DNA of 64,000 bases from JANELJ01 sp024511395 (GTDB lineage: Bacteria > Pseudomonadota > Gammaproteobacteria > GRL18). The stretch covers positions 3,162,001 through 3,226,000 of the forward strand of contig OY820613.1 of the NCBI GenBank assembly GCA_963681975.1, read 5' to 3'. Of this stretch, positions 1-9,952 are shown piece after piece (positions within the stretch are counted from its first letter, which is position 1; every line of letters starts with the position of its first letter). Position numbers and translations under genes: made by a program. The notes under the pieces are model-generated. The model did no database searches, was not told where the DNA came from, and saw nothing but the letters and a program-made list of their open reading frames with translations.

Positions 1-1915
1 ATATACCATTTTCCTCAAACAGGGAGAATGCATCAGCCGATAATACTTCCGCCCATTTATAGCTATAATAACCCGCCGCATAGCCACCGGCAAAAATATG
101 TGAAAAACTGTGCTGAAAACGGTTAAAAGGCGGTGGCTTAAATACCGATATCTGATCCCGCACCTGGTCCAGGGTCTGCTGTACCTGCGGCTGACCATTA
201 AGCTGGTAATTCATATGCAGTTTAAAATCAAACAGGCTGAATTCCAGTTGCCGGATCATCTGCATACCGGACTGGAAGTTTTTGGCTGCCTGCATTTTTT
301 CAAACAGCTCATCAGGCAAAGCCTCACCCGTTTTATAATGACAGGCCACCAAGTTCAGAGACTCTTTTTCCCAGCACCAGTTTTCCATAAACTGGCTGGG
401 TAGTTCCACTGCATCCCAGGGCACACCGTTAATACCGGAGAACCCGGCATAATCCACCTGGGTCAGCATATGGTGCAGGCCGTGACCGAATTCATGGAAC
501 AGGGTGGTGACTTCGTCATGGGTAAACAGCGCCGGTTCATCACCAATGGGCGGCGTCAGATTGCAGGTCAGGTAGGCCACCGGTATCTGCACCACACCCT
601 GATCCGCATGGCGCACAATACATTCATCCATCCAGGCACCGCCGCGTTTTTGCGGGCGGGCGTATAAGTCCAGATAAAACTGTCCCCTTAAGGTACCGTT
701 CTGATCGGTAATTTCATAAAAACGGACATCGGGGTGCCAGGTTTCTACCCCGGCTACCTCTTCAATACGAATACCATAAAGGCGCTTTACAATGGCAAAC
801 AGTCCTTCAATAACCCGGTGTTCGGGAAAATACGGTTTCAGCAGTTCCTGGGATATTTCGTATTGATGATGTTTCAGCTTTTCAGCCACATAGTTAAGAT
901 CCCAAGCTTCCAGTTCCTCCATATCCAGATGTTCCGAGGCATACTGTCTAAGCTGTTCAATATCCTGCAGGGCATCATCCCGGGAACGATCCGCAAGCTG
1001 CTGCAGAAAATCAATCACCTCATCCGTAGATTCAGCCATTTTAGTAGCAAGGGAATATTCCGCATAGTTTTTAAAGCCCAATAAATGCGCCATTTCCTGA
1101 CGTAACTGCATGATTTTTTCCATATTTTCGGTATTGTCCCAGCGCCCGTCATCGGGCCCCTGATCGGAAGCACGGGTGCTGTATGCGGTATAAAATTCCT
1201 GCCGCACTGCCCAGTTGTCCGCATGGGTCACAATGGCAAAATAGCTGGGAAACTGCAGATTAAACACCCAGCCGTCTTTGTCTTCATGCTCCGCAGTCTG
1301 TTTCGCCATAGCCAGGGCTGAATCCGGCAGACCGGCCAGCAGCTGCGGATCGTTAATATGCCGGCTCCAGGCATTGGTGGCATCCAGTACATTATTTTCA
1401 TAACTGGAACGCAGTTTGGACAATTGCTGACGAATTTCCTTATAACGCTGCTGTTTAGCGGTATCCAGATCAATACCGGAAAGGTGAAAGTCGCGTAAAC
1501 TGTTTTCAATAATTTTTTTCTGGGCAGCACTGAGGCTATTAAATTCTTCACTGTCGGCAATAAATTTAATGGCTTTATACAGTTCGCTGTTCTGACCCAG
1601 TTCGGTATGGTACTCACTGAGCAGAGGCAGACAATGTTCATGGGCCGCCCGCAAGGGTTCAGAATTTTTTACCGAATTAAGGTGGCTGACCGGTGACCAT
1701 GCCCGGCTAAGCCGGTCATCCATGTCCTGCAGGGGTTTTAACAAGTTGTCCCAGGTATAATAGCCCTGATTCTGCTCCAGCAGTTGAGCCAATTTAGTCC
1801 GGTTTTCTGCCAGCAGATATTCTATGGCAGGGATAATATGTTCAACTTCTATCTGACCAAAACGAGGCAGGGTGCTGAAGTCCAGCAGTGGATTATTCTG
1901 TAAAGGCGTATTCAT
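1..1915 (-). CDS. prlC: Oligopeptidase A (M3 family zinc metallopeptidase), C-terminus cut by window edge
   Basis: Cytosolic zinc endopeptidase that degrades short peptides, including cleaved signal peptides. Reading leftward from ATG at 1913-1915 the frame stays open to the window edge, about 638 codons of the usual 680 or so, so only the last part is missing. The zinc motif HEFGHGLHHM is encoded around 468-505 and the upstream alpha-helical M3 region is complete (start MNTPLQNNPLLDFSTLPRF). It is divergent from the Sel1-SPOR gene to its right. No stop or frameshift is visible, so it looks functional, unlike its neighbour. Confidence 0.93.
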   Translation of the reverse strand, partial: MNTPLQNNPLLDFSTLPRFGQIEVEHIIPAIEYLLAENRTKLAQLLEQNQGYYTWDNLLKPLQDMDDRLSRAWSPVSHLNSVKNSEPLRAAHEHCLPLLSEYHTELGQNSELYKAIKFIADSEEFNSLSAAQKKIIENSLRDFHLSGIDLDTAKQQRYKEIRQQLSKLRSSYENNVLDATNAWSRHINDPQLLAGLPDSALAMAKQTAEHEDKDGWVFNLQFPSYFAIVTHADNWAVRQEFYTAYSTRASDQGPDDGRWDNTENMEKIMQLRQEMAHLLGFKNYAEYSLATKMAESTDEVIDFLQQLADRSRDDALQDIEQLRQYASEHLDMEELEAWDLNYVAEKLKHHQYEISQELLKPYFPEHRVIEGLFAIVKRLYGIRIEEVAGVETWHPDVRFYEITDQNGTLRGQFYLDLYARPQKRGGAWMDECIVRHADQGVVQIPVAYLTCNLTPPIGDEPALFTHDEVTTLFHEFGHGLHHMLTQVDYAGFSGINGVPWDAVELPSQFMENWCWEKESLNLVACHYKTGEALPDELFEKMQAAKNFQSGMQMIRQLEFSLFDFKLHMNYQLNGQPQVQQTLDQVRDQISVFKPPPFNRFQHSFSHIFAGGYAAGYYSYKWAEVLSADAFSLFEENGI

Positions 1916-3102
1916 AATTTCCAGCGTTATCTTAAGCGTATTCCGGATTTACCGGTTTTTTTGTTATTTTCTGTCCCTGATGCAGGCAATTACCGCCTTG
2001 CGGGACTATTCAATAAGAGCCAATATGACTATACTGAATCCAGTGCAAATTATACAGGCCATTAGTGTGCTATTTTCAGTGAATTGCAAACTTATCAACA
2101 CTTTTTACCGGCATGGATCATTAATCCTTTATAAAGAGATAGGATTTATATTGCTACTGCTGATGCTGTTTATCAGCAGCCCAGGCACAGGAAGGTAATC
2201 CTGCTGCACAGTATTCCATCGGTCTGCTTTATGATCAGGGCAAGGGGGTAAAAAAAGATCCTCAAACCGCTTTAAAATACTTTCAGGCCGCTATTAAACA
2301 GAACCTGCCCGCTGCCCAGTATTATCTGGGCGTTAAATATTATGCCGGACTGGGCGTTAAAAAATCACCGGAAAAGGCTCTGGTTTCTGGTTCTGGTCAG
2401 TCGTGCCGCTGAGCAGGATCACCTGCAGGCCCAGTTTCAGCTGGCTTATTTTTATGACCGGGGTATCGGCACCCCGGTTAACCCCAAAAAGGCCACCCAA
2501 TGGTACGCCCGTGCCGCAGAAAACGGTTTTGGTCCGGCTCAGCACGCTCTGGCCGCCCGTTATCTGACCGGTCACGGCACCTCTCTTAATCTGGAGCAGG
2601 GGGGCTGGCTTGAGAAAGCCACTGATCAAAATGATATGGATGCCATGCGCGATCTGGGCTTTTTCTATTACCAGGGTATGGGTGTTAAAAAGAACTGGGT
2701 CAAAGCCAGAAAACTGCTGCTGGATCCTGCCGAAGAAGGCAGTGCCTTGGCACAGTATGTTCTGGGTGAAATCTATGCCCAAGGCGGTCATGACATAACA
2801 CAGAATATCAGTCAGGCCCGGCACTGGTACAGCAAAGCCCGACAGTCCGGTAATAGTGATGCGGCAAAACGTCTTAAAGAACTTTCAGCGGGACATTCTG
2901 CAGGCAGTCATAAAAAACCAGCCACCGACAATCAACCACCTGGACAACCAGCGCTTTGCGCAACTGAATAATAATGATTACACTATTCAGATTCTTCAGG
3001 CCCAATACTTTGATACTATTCGCAAACTGATTGATCAATACCAGGACAGGCAGACCTATGTACTGAAAATTAAGCGTAATAATAAACTATTTTATGTACT
3101 TA

Positions 3103-4121
3103 ACCTGAATTCTGGATAAGAACTAAAAAATATTGAACTAAATGCCTGTTTCTCGATCAGATCATTTAATGACCAAATCAAATGAATTTGAACAAGGAAC
3201 AGGCAAGTGACTACTATAGATGAATTGTATTGTAATATCGATGATTTCAACCAGGTCTTTTATCCTGAATGGGAAAAAACACTGCTGGAATCCGGTGATA
3301 AAAAGAGAAGACGACAAGGTGTAATGAGCCCCGGTGAACTGATGACTATCCTGATTAACTTTCATCAGTCACATTACAAAGATTTTAAGAGTTATTATTT
3401 ATGCCATGTGCATCAACATCTTAGGAAAGAGTTTCCAAATTTATTGAGCTATAGCCGTTTCCTGTGAGTGATGTCATCGGTACTGGTGCCATTATGCGCT
3501 TACTTTACTCATTGCAAAGGAAAGCCCACCGGAATTGCCTTTGTTGATGCGAGCAGCATTAAAGTATGCCACAACATTCGCATACCCAGGCATAAAGTCT
3601 TTGATGGTGTTGCTCAGCGAGGCAAATCGACCATGGGGTGGTTCTATGGGTTTAAAGTTCACCTGATCATTAATCATAAAGGTGAAATACTGGCCACTAA
3701 ATTGACGGCCGGTAATGTAGATGACAGAAAACCGGTTCCTGAAATGGCCAAAGACTTATATGGAAAGCTTTATGGTGACAAAGGCTATGTCTCCAGTCTT
3801 TTAAGTGATGAACTGTTTGAACAGGATGTCGGGCTTATTACCCATGTCAGACGAAACATGAAACCACGTGCCATTGCATTGTGGGATAAGATTATGCTGA
3901 AAAAACGTTTTATAATTGAAACGGTTAATGAGCAGCTAAAAAATATTACACAGATTGAACATTCACGTCATAGAAGCGTAAGTGGTTTTATGTTGAACCT
4001 TATTGGTTCTCTGATTGCCTATTGTCATAAAAAAGACAAGCCGACAATCAGAATAGATGAGAGTGATATGAAAACTCTCTGTATTTAGGTAAATGACTGG
4101 GTTCTTATCCAGATCTCAGGT
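3103..4121 (+). mobile_element. IS982-family element, copy 1 (1019 bp)
   Basis: Terminal inverted repeats begin ACCTGAATTCTGGATAAGAAC on the left and match the reverse complement of the right end with two or so differences. The 6-bp direct repeat TACTTA lies at 3097-3102 and 4122-4127. Removing the element and one repeat restores the SPOR reading frame of the host gene. A second copy of the same 1019-bp length lies at 62831-63849. Confidence 0.92.
3207..4088 (+). CDS. IS982-family transposase, split by an in-frame TGA
   Basis: Two open segments in the same frame, 86 and 206 codons, are separated only by TGA at 3465-3467. The N-terminal part is the helical region typical of IS982; the C-terminal part is a DDE nuclease with FVDASSIKVCH (first Asp), LYGDKGYVS (second Asp) and an E in RFIIETVNEQL. 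The TGA is followed directly by GTG then ATG, so re-initiation could give a second polypeptide. The other copy has the same TGA at the same place although the proteins differ at about ten positions. Whether the element still makes an active enzyme is unknown. Confidence 0.85.
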
Positions 4122-4255
4122 TACTTAGTTACGGCAGCTTTACCGATTATGCTCAGGCAAAACAGACGGCTGAAAACTTATCCGAAGCCCTGCAGTTAAA
4201 ATCCAGCCCCTGGAGAAGGAAAACCGGTCAGCTTAAACAGCTTCTTGAATAATTA

Positions 4256-5753
4256 GTCCGACCTGAATAAATCATAGCACATTGATTTATAAGGAAATAT
4301 TGGCGAATTATGGGTGTTAAATTTGCAGGTTTTTGGTAAAATAAGCCTTATTACCTTGCAAATTTCCAGACCAGAATGAAGCCAGAGAAACAGCCAAAAA
4401 TACCTCAGGAAGACCTGTTCAGGATGCGCCTTGAAAACATGCTGGACATAAACCATGAGTTGATTAAGTTATCAAAACACATAGACCGGGAAAGTCTTAA
4501 TAAAGAATGGGGTGCTCTGTTTGTATCCACTAAAGGTGCTCCTGCCATACGCACTCGATTGATTGCAGGATTGCATTACCTGAAACACCTGCATGATTTA
4601 TCAGATGAACAGGTAGTAAAAGGCTGGACAGAAAATCCGTACTGGCAGTATTTCTGTGGTGAAGAATACTTTCAGCATAAAATGCCTATACACCCTGTGA
4701 CCATGACCAAATGGCGTAACCGGCCAGGTAAGTCAGGCAGTGAAAAATTACTGATTGAAACCATTAAAGCCGGACTAAAGAGTAAAACTATCAAGCCCGG
4801 CAGTTTAAAGAAAGTCACGGTAGATACTACCGTACAGGAAAAGAACATCGCTTTTCCAACCGATTCAAAGCTCCTGAACAAAGCCAGAGAAAACCTGGTT
4901 AAACTGTCCAAAGAGCACGGTATTAAACTGCGCCAGAACTATAATCGGGTTGGGCCGCAATATGTACTAATGGCCAGTCGTTATGCTCATGCAAAACAGT
5001 TTAAACGCATGAAGAAAATGAACAATAAACTGAAATCCCGTTTAGGTCGTGTTAAACGGGATATTGAACGACAACTGCCCAACTATTCTGTTGATATTCA
5101 GTCTCTGTTTGAAGTGGCACTGGAACAGGCTCAGAAACTGATTGAGCAGGAGCAGCACAGTAAGAACAAGCTTTACAGTTTACATGCACCGGAAGTCGAG
5201 TGTATCAGTAAAGGCAAAGCTCATAAGCCTTATGAATTTGGAGTTAAAACCAGTATCGCGGTAACTAACAAGGAAGGCTTTGTTATTGGTGCTCAAAGCT
5301 GTCCGGGCAATCCTTATGATGGACACACTCTACTGCCACAACTGGAACAGATAAAACAGTTTACAGCCGTACAACCGGAACAATGCTTTGTTGACCGGGG
5401 TTATCATGGACATGAGGTAAAAGATACGAAAGTTTTTATCTCAGGTCAGAAGCGAGGCGTTACCCGAAGTATTAAAAAGGCATTAAAACGGCGCAGTGCG
5501 ATTGAGCCTGAAATTGGTCATATGAAAAACGATGGCCGTTTAGATCGCTACTACCTCAAAGGTGCAGTCGGTGATGCCATTAATGTGGTTATGGTAGCCG
5601 CTGGACATAACTTAAGAAAGATCCTCAATAAGCTCCGGCTTTTGTGGCTCAAAATTATTTCCGGTTTGATGGGGTCTTTTATCAAACCAGAACAATCAGC
5701 CGCTTTAAACCTGGCTTGATGTCAGGCTTAAAACGGTATTATTCAGGTTGAAC
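4256..5753 (+). mobile_element. IS5-family element, copy 1 (1498 bp, complete)
   Basis: Ends are GTCCGACCTGAATAA on the left and the inverse of GTTCAACCTGAATAA on the right. A 6-bp direct repeat TAATTA flanks it at 4250-4255 and 5754-5759. The left duplication overlaps the TAA stop of the SPOR gene, so the element sits exactly between that gene and the VOC gene. A conserved GGTAAAATAAGCCTTATTACC hairpin lies between the left end and the transposase start. Confidence 0.93.
4376..5719 (+). CDS. IS5-family transposase, 447 aa, intact
   Basis: DDE transposase with an N-terminal DUF772-type region (about residues 40-130: RTRLIAGLHYLKHLHDLSDE ...) and a C-terminal DDE_Tnp_1 core. Candidate catalytic residues are D in VTVDTTVQEKN, D in CFVDRGYHGHEV and E in RSAIEPEIGHMKND. 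The frame is uninterrupted, as in the copies at 10073, 21547 and 37974; the copies at 27511 and 47504 are broken. The assignment to the IS5 family is by motif and organisation; the exact subgroup is not resolved. Confidence 0.92.
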   Translation: MKPEKQPKIPQEDLFRMRLENMLDINHELIKLSKHIDRESLNKEWGALFVSTKGAPAIRTRLIAGLHYLKHLHDLSDEQVVKGWTENPYWQYFCGEEYFQHKMPIHPVTMTKWRNRPGKSGSEKLLIETIKAGLKSKTIKPGSLKKVTVDTTVQEKNIAFPTDSKLLNKARENLVKLSKEHGIKLRQNYNRVGPQYVLMASRYAHAKQFKRMKKMNNKLKSRLGRVKRDIERQLPNYSVDIQSLFEVALEQAQKLIEQEQHSKNKLYSLHAPEVECISKGKAHKPYEFGVKTSIAVTNKEGFVIGAQSCPGNPYDGHTLLPQLEQIKQFTAVQPEQCFVDRGYHGHEVKDTKVFISGQKRGVTRSIKKALKRRSAIEPEIGHMKNDGRLDRYYLKGAVGDAINVVMVAAGHNLRKILNKLRLLWLKIISGLMGSFIKPEQSAALNLA

Positions 5754-5782
5754 TAATTAATACTACCCAGGAAATCTGAACC

Positions 5783-6253
5783 ATGAAACAGCGTGGCCGG
5801 GCCGTTTTAATCCGCGATCCCAATAATGCTGATCTGGTCTTATTACGAGCTAAAGGCGGTGATCCGAAGGATCATAAAGCCGCTATTGGAGAATGGTTAT
5901 GGGATGAAATCTGGACCAGTAAGCCGCAGCAGACCCGGGACTTTTATCAGAAAGTACTGCAATACGATGCCATGATCAATAGTAAGCAATATGATGTTTT
6001 ACTGAGCCAGGATAAGTGGCGGGCCGGCGTCCATCACCTGGAGGATGACAGCCAGCCCATGATCTGGATACCGGTTATCCGTGTTGCTGATCCGCAGGCA
6101 CTAGCCGACCAAGTGGAAGAGGCTGGCGGTATTGTCTGGATGGATCCTTCAGAAAAGCCTGGCAATCCCAATACCGCTTTGATCAGTGATACCACTGGAG
6201 CATTATTATTAATACAACGCTGGCCGGTTGAGTCAGAAGGTGGGGAGAAATAA
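5783..6253 (+). CDS. VOC/glyoxalase-like protein, probably N-terminally short
   Basis: The protein (156 aa) matches the second half of two-module VOC proteins: RGRAVLIRDPNNADLVLLRA resembles the end of a first VOC module, and residues 40-150 form a full second module (WDEIWTSKPQQTRDFYQKVL ... GALLLIQRW). Substrate unknown. ATG at 5783 follows a weak AGGAAA. The IS5 copy just upstream is flanked by a matching target repeat, so it was inserted cleanly and did not itself remove an N-terminal half. The gene is therefore either a natural short form or was truncated earlier. It is followed after 2 bp by the lipoprotein gene. Confidence 0.65.
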   Translation: MKQRGRAVLIRDPNNADLVLLRAKGGDPKDHKAAIGEWLWDEIWTSKPQQTRDFYQKVLQYDAMINSKQYDVLLSQDKWRAGVHHLEDDSQPMIWIPVIRVADPQALADQVEEAGGIVWMDPSEKPGNPNTALISDTTGALLLIQRWPVESEGGEK

Positions 6254-6255
6254 TA

Positions 6256-6549
6256 ATGAAAAAATCGATTCGGATGATTATTGTACTATTGCTGACTGCG
6301 GTACTACTGTCCTTAAGCGGCTGCGGTACCGGCGGGGGGTATGGAGGTTACAGCACCAGCCCCAATATTTATTATGGTTATGGCTACCCCTACTATTATT
6401 ATGACGATGACGACTGCTGTTATCATCCGCCGCATGACCAGCCCCAGAACCCCGATGAGCCGGTACGGCCCAGACCAGCCATGAATATGGGCCGACCTTC
6501 CGGTATGCGCATGAGTCGTCCGATTCGTTCATTTCGTGGACGGCGTTAG
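6256..6549 (+). CDS. Small Gly/Tyr-rich lipoprotein of unknown function
   Basis: 97 aa. The signal peptide ends in the lipobox LSGC at residues about 20-23. The mature part is a Gly/Tyr segment (GYGYPYYYYDDDDCC), a proline-rich stretch and a basic Arg/Met tail. It is probably anchored in the outer membrane. It starts 2 bp after the VOC stop, so the two are likely co-transcribed. It ends in TAG at 6547-6549, directly next to the convergent radical SAM gene. No family is recognised. Confidence 0.6.
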   Translation: MKKSIRMIIVLLLTAVLLSLSGCGTGGGYGGYSTSPNIYYGYGYPYYYYDDDDCCYHPPHDQPQNPDEPVRPRPAMNMGRPSGMRMSRPIRSFRGRR

Positions 6550-7488
6550 TCAGAACCGCATATTGTTTTTAACATAACCGCCTGCCGCTTTCATAAGCTC
6601 CGGCAGGCGGTAACGGTTTTTCATATTACAGTCATTACACAATTCCGGTAACAGGCTCAACTTTTCCCTGACTTTCAGCACATCATCCACACTGTGTAAT
6701 TTAACATGACCAATTGTGTGCTGATGACTGATATTGTTGTAACAGTACAGGTAATCACCGCTGGAGGTAATAAACAGATCACTATTGCGTGCCACGCATT
6801 TAAAATCATTTTTATAATACTGTCTGGCAATATCCGTCAGGGAAGGCACAAAATCCAGTTCCTGTGAATGCAGCCGGTATTTACTGATAATATGACGCAG
6901 GCGCTGTGTTGCCAGATGCAGTTCTGACTCAGTACCCCGGTTATACAGGGTTGGTGACATAGTTAACTGTGCGACACCCTGCTGCTTTAACCAGGCAATG
7001 GTTTGCGGCAGAGTATCCAGACATTCATGCATGGGTGTCAGGCTGATGGCCAGCCGGGTCTGCTGCAGGGTTTGCTGAGCCAGAATAATATTCTGCATGA
7101 CTTTTTCCTGATCCAGACCCACATGCACGGCATTATAAACGGCCTTTTCAACACTTGAAAAAGAGATAATCAAAGTGCCTATACGGCCATCCAGAAGCTG
7201 CAGACGCTCCCAATTCAGAAGCTGGCCATTGCTAACCATATCAAAATGTACCGGATACTGCCCAATCTGCTGTACAAAATAATTAAAATCCGGGTGGCTT
7301 GTCGGTTCTCCATAACCGGCAATAACACAGCGAAACACTCTCGGTACATTGATACGTTCCAGTGCCTGATGCAAAATTTCCCGGGTCATTAAACGGGGCT
7401 TCTGAATCAGGGACTGGGGACACATAACACACCGGGCATTGCATTTACTAGTCCATTCCAGATTGACGGCCAGTTGATAGTCTTTCAT
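6550..7488 (-). CDS. Radical SAM protein with SPASM-like C-terminus
   Basis: 312 aa. The 4Fe-4S cluster motif CNARCVMC has cysteines at 16, 20 and 23. A glycine-rich SAM region follows (AGYGEPTSHPDF). The C-terminal part has further cysteines (FKCVARNSD, YLYCYNN, LCNDCNMKNR), as in SPASM/Twitch auxiliary-cluster enzymes that modify peptides or proteins. Substrate unknown. Its start lies 10 bp after the stop of the PNPOx-like gene, on the same strand, so the two probably form an operon. The frame is intact. Confidence 0.85.
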   Translation of the reverse strand: MKDYQLAVNLEWTSKCNARCVMCPQSLIQKPRLMTREILHQALERINVPRVFRCVIAGYGEPTSHPDFNYFVQQIGQYPVHFDMVSNGQLLNWERLQLLDGRIGTLIISFSSVEKAVYNAVHVGLDQEKVMQNIILAQQTLQQTRLAISLTPMHECLDTLPQTIAWLKQQGVAQLTMSPTLYNRGTESELHLATQRLRHIISKYRLHSQELDFVPSLTDIARQYYKNDFKCVARNSDLFITSSGDYLYCYNNISHQHTIGHVKLHSVDDVLKVREKLSLLPELCNDCNMKNRYRLPELMKAAGGYVKNNMRF

Positions 7489-7498
7489 GATCGACTCC

Positions 7499-8038
7499 TT
7501 AGGATGTTAATTCCATATGGGGTATATGCGCCTTGCAGTTGGGTACTACCTGTTCAATAGCCACCTGAACAGCCCGCTCCGGCTGCGGTTCAAACAGGGC
7601 ACAGATGTCATCCTGGCCATGGATACTTGCCTGACCGTTAACCCGCAGCCGCTCACCGGTGGAAAAATCAATAAACAGACAGCCGACATGCGGGTTCTGC
7701 ATAATATTACCCAGGCTCATAAAGGCTCCGTTACCATTAAAGTCCGGAAAAGCAAAATGTCGGCTGTCAATTATCTTAACCAGTCCCGGCCCGCCGCCTT
7801 TAAATGAACAGTCACAATCCCCTCGGTTATTACTGGTTGCCAGGAAAAAAAATGGTACCTGCTCAATTTTTGCATGATATTGTTCTGGAATTTCAGACCA
7901 GAGCAGACGCTGTTTACGCTGCTCATCCCAGAGGGTTTCAGTATGCCACTGCTTCTGGGCCGCCTGTTCACCCTCATGAAAACTCTGTGCCTTATTTATG
8001 GTGTTAGTCTTGGTGTCGGTTTTATTATTACTGCTCAT
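7499..8038 (-). CDS. Pyridoxamine 5'-phosphate oxidase-like flavin-binding protein
   Basis: 179 aa, first gene of a probable two-gene operon with the radical SAM gene. After a polar N-terminus, residues about 50-150 fit the split-barrel flavin-binding fold: PFFFLATSNNRGDCDCSFKG, then FNGNGAFMSLGNIMQNPHVGCLF and FSTGERLRVNGQA. This family includes general FMN oxidoreductases; a real PNP oxidase role is unlikely because the true PdxH C-terminal motif is not seen. Start is ATG at 8036-8038, TAA at 7499-7501. Confidence 0.78.
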   Translation of the reverse strand: MSSNNKTDTKTNTINKAQSFHEGEQAAQKQWHTETLWDEQRKQRLLWSEIPEQYHAKIEQVPFFFLATSNNRGDCDCSFKGGGPGLVKIIDSRHFAFPDFNGNGAFMSLGNIMQNPHVGCLFIDFSTGERLRVNGQASIHGQDDICALFEPQPERAVQVAIEQVVPNCKAHIPHMELTS

Positions 8039-8218
8039 AGTATCAACCTGTTATCCGATGTTTAAAAAAGGCTAACAGGCAATTATTAAGATAACCTTAA
8101 TTTTTAAAGGTCTTTTAATGTTTCTTCAACCTGCCTGATCTGCATCAAGAAAAAGGATTTATACATTTCGCGTCAATGCCATATTTTTTTTAAAAGTTCT
8201 CTGCTAGAATTTCTGTAT

Positions 8219-8971
8219 ATGAATGGCTTAAGCAGTAACAGGCACACTATTTTTCAGGGATGGACAACAATACTGACCAGCCTGGCTATTGCGATCCTGT
8301 TGTTTTCACTCACTGCCTGTGACTCTTCCAATAATATCCCAGTCCAGATTGTTAATGATAATGACACCCTCAATGACAGCCAGCTGCATGCCTTACAGAC
8401 CAAAGCCAGCCAGGAAAGAGCCCCTGATACTTTTTACTTTGGTTTTGATTTACGTAACAGCCCCTAGGAAGATACCGCCCAGTATCTGCCTTTTTTAAAT
8501 TATCTGGAACAGGCAACAGGCTATCGCTTTAAAATTCACTTTACTCCTAAAGGCAGTACTGCAGCCGACGAACTGGGCCGCAATCATACTCAGTTTGCCG
8601 CCATGGGCGCCATCAGTTTTCTTTACGCCCAGACCTGCTATGGCGCCATTCCTCTGGTCAGAGGGCTGAATTCTAAAGGCCGGGCAGAATATCAGTCTGT
8701 TTTTGTGGTGCACCCCGACAGCCCCATTTACAACCTGCAGGATATTAAAGGCTGACGGCTGGCTTTCGGCAGCAGGGGCTCTACCCAGGCATTAATCAAA
8801 GTCAAACAGGCCTTACTGGACTTTGAACCTCTGGGTAAAGACAGTGCCAGTCTATACTATTGGGAGCTTACCGAAATGCCCAAGGGGTTTATTACCAGTT
8901 CGGAAGATGATTACAGAACCTTACGGGAATGGTCCATCCGTCTGGGATTTTTAAAGGAGCAGGCACTGTGA
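8219..8971 (+). pseudogene. PhnD-like periplasmic binding protein, two stops and an internal deletion
   Basis: Lipobox-like LTAC near residue 38 marks an exported protein. TAG at 8465-8467 follows FYFGFDLRNSP, and TGA at 8753-8755 precedes RLAFGSRGSTQ, a hallmark of phosphate/phosphonate-binding proteins. Right after GSTQ the sequence jumps to VKQALLDFEPLGKD, which in this family lies near the C-terminus; roughly 80-90 residues are missing, apparently in frame. The final TGA (8969-8971) overlaps the GTG of the kinase gene, the usual coupling of a PhnD-type sensor with a histidine kinase. It is not functional as read. Confidence 0.85.
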
Positions 8972-9952
8972 GACTGGCGCATCGCATATCCCTGCTGATT
9001 TTTATCATTATTATTTTCAGCACCGCCGCTAATTTTTTCCTGACTCAGTACCAAGAACAAAATCTGCATCACCACTCAGAAAAAATTCTAGCCCGTACCC
9101 TTATCCAGTCCTTACGGGATGCACTGGTTCGGGATATTATTGACGGCAATAAACTGCGTATCACAAATCTGCTACGAACCCTCAAAGATCACAACAATCC
9201 CATTGTTTTTCTTTATGTAACCCAGGGGGATAAACATAGGGTTTTTGCTCACTCATTCTTAAGGAAAAACATACCCGAACTGCAGTTGCTGGCCAGTGCC
9301 TTTGAAAATGCCGCCCGGGAACGTCAGCAGGCCGTTGAGTCCTTAAAGGAACGGGAAAAAAATCTGGATATTACTTTAAACAGCATCGGCGATGCAGTTA
9401 TCACCACCGATGCTCTGGGCAATATTACCCGCATGAACCCGGTTGCCTCCCAGCTTACCGGCTGGAGCAATGAAAAAGCCTGCGGCCAGTCTGTAAAAAG
9501 CATTTTTCCCATTATTGATGCGACCACTCGGGAGAGTATAGAAAATCCGGTTGAAAAAGTTCTTTCAACTGGTCAGACCATTTATCTAAGTAACCATACT
9601 ACGCTTATTTCCCGATCCGGCGTCGAATACCAGATTGCCGACTCTTCAGCACCTATTCGTAACAAAGCAGGTGAAATAATGGGCATGGTACTGGTATTTA
9701 ATGATGTCACTGAACAATACCAACTGCGGGAACTGGCAGCCAGAAGCAAACGTGACATGCAGGCTATTATGGATCACTCACCTTCCGTGATTTATGTCAA
9801 AGATACTCAGGGACGCTTTACTTTTATCAACCAGAAATTTGAAGAACTGTTTCATATTACCCGTGAGGAGATTGCAGGAAAAACCGATTTTGATCTATTT
9901 CCAAAAGCCTTTGCCGAGGAATTTGCTAAAAATGATCAAAAGGTATTAAATA

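Larger units (their letters stand above)
2113..4252 (+). pseudogene. Sel1-repeat and SPOR-domain protein, broken by frameshifts and an IS982 insertion
   Basis: The remains encode a hydrophobic leader (about 2130-2190), several Sel1-like TPR units (for example AAQYSIGLLYDQGKGVKKD and AQFQLAYFYDRGIGTPVN) and a C-terminal SPOR domain. SPOR domains bind denuded peptidoglycan, so the intact protein was probably a periplasmic or envelope protein. The frame changes near 2185, 2385 and 2860, so at least three indels separate coherent segments. IS982 then splits the SPOR domain after FYVL; the other half (SYGSFTDYAQAKQTAENL) resumes at 4128 and ends at TAA 4250-4252. The start is uncertain because of the frame changes. 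Confidence 0.8.

Noticed and set aside
1228..1641. 137-aa and 69-aa frames overlapping the left end on the minus strand
   Set aside because: They are out-of-frame shadows of prlC, which is open across the same stretch but lacks a stop inside the window.
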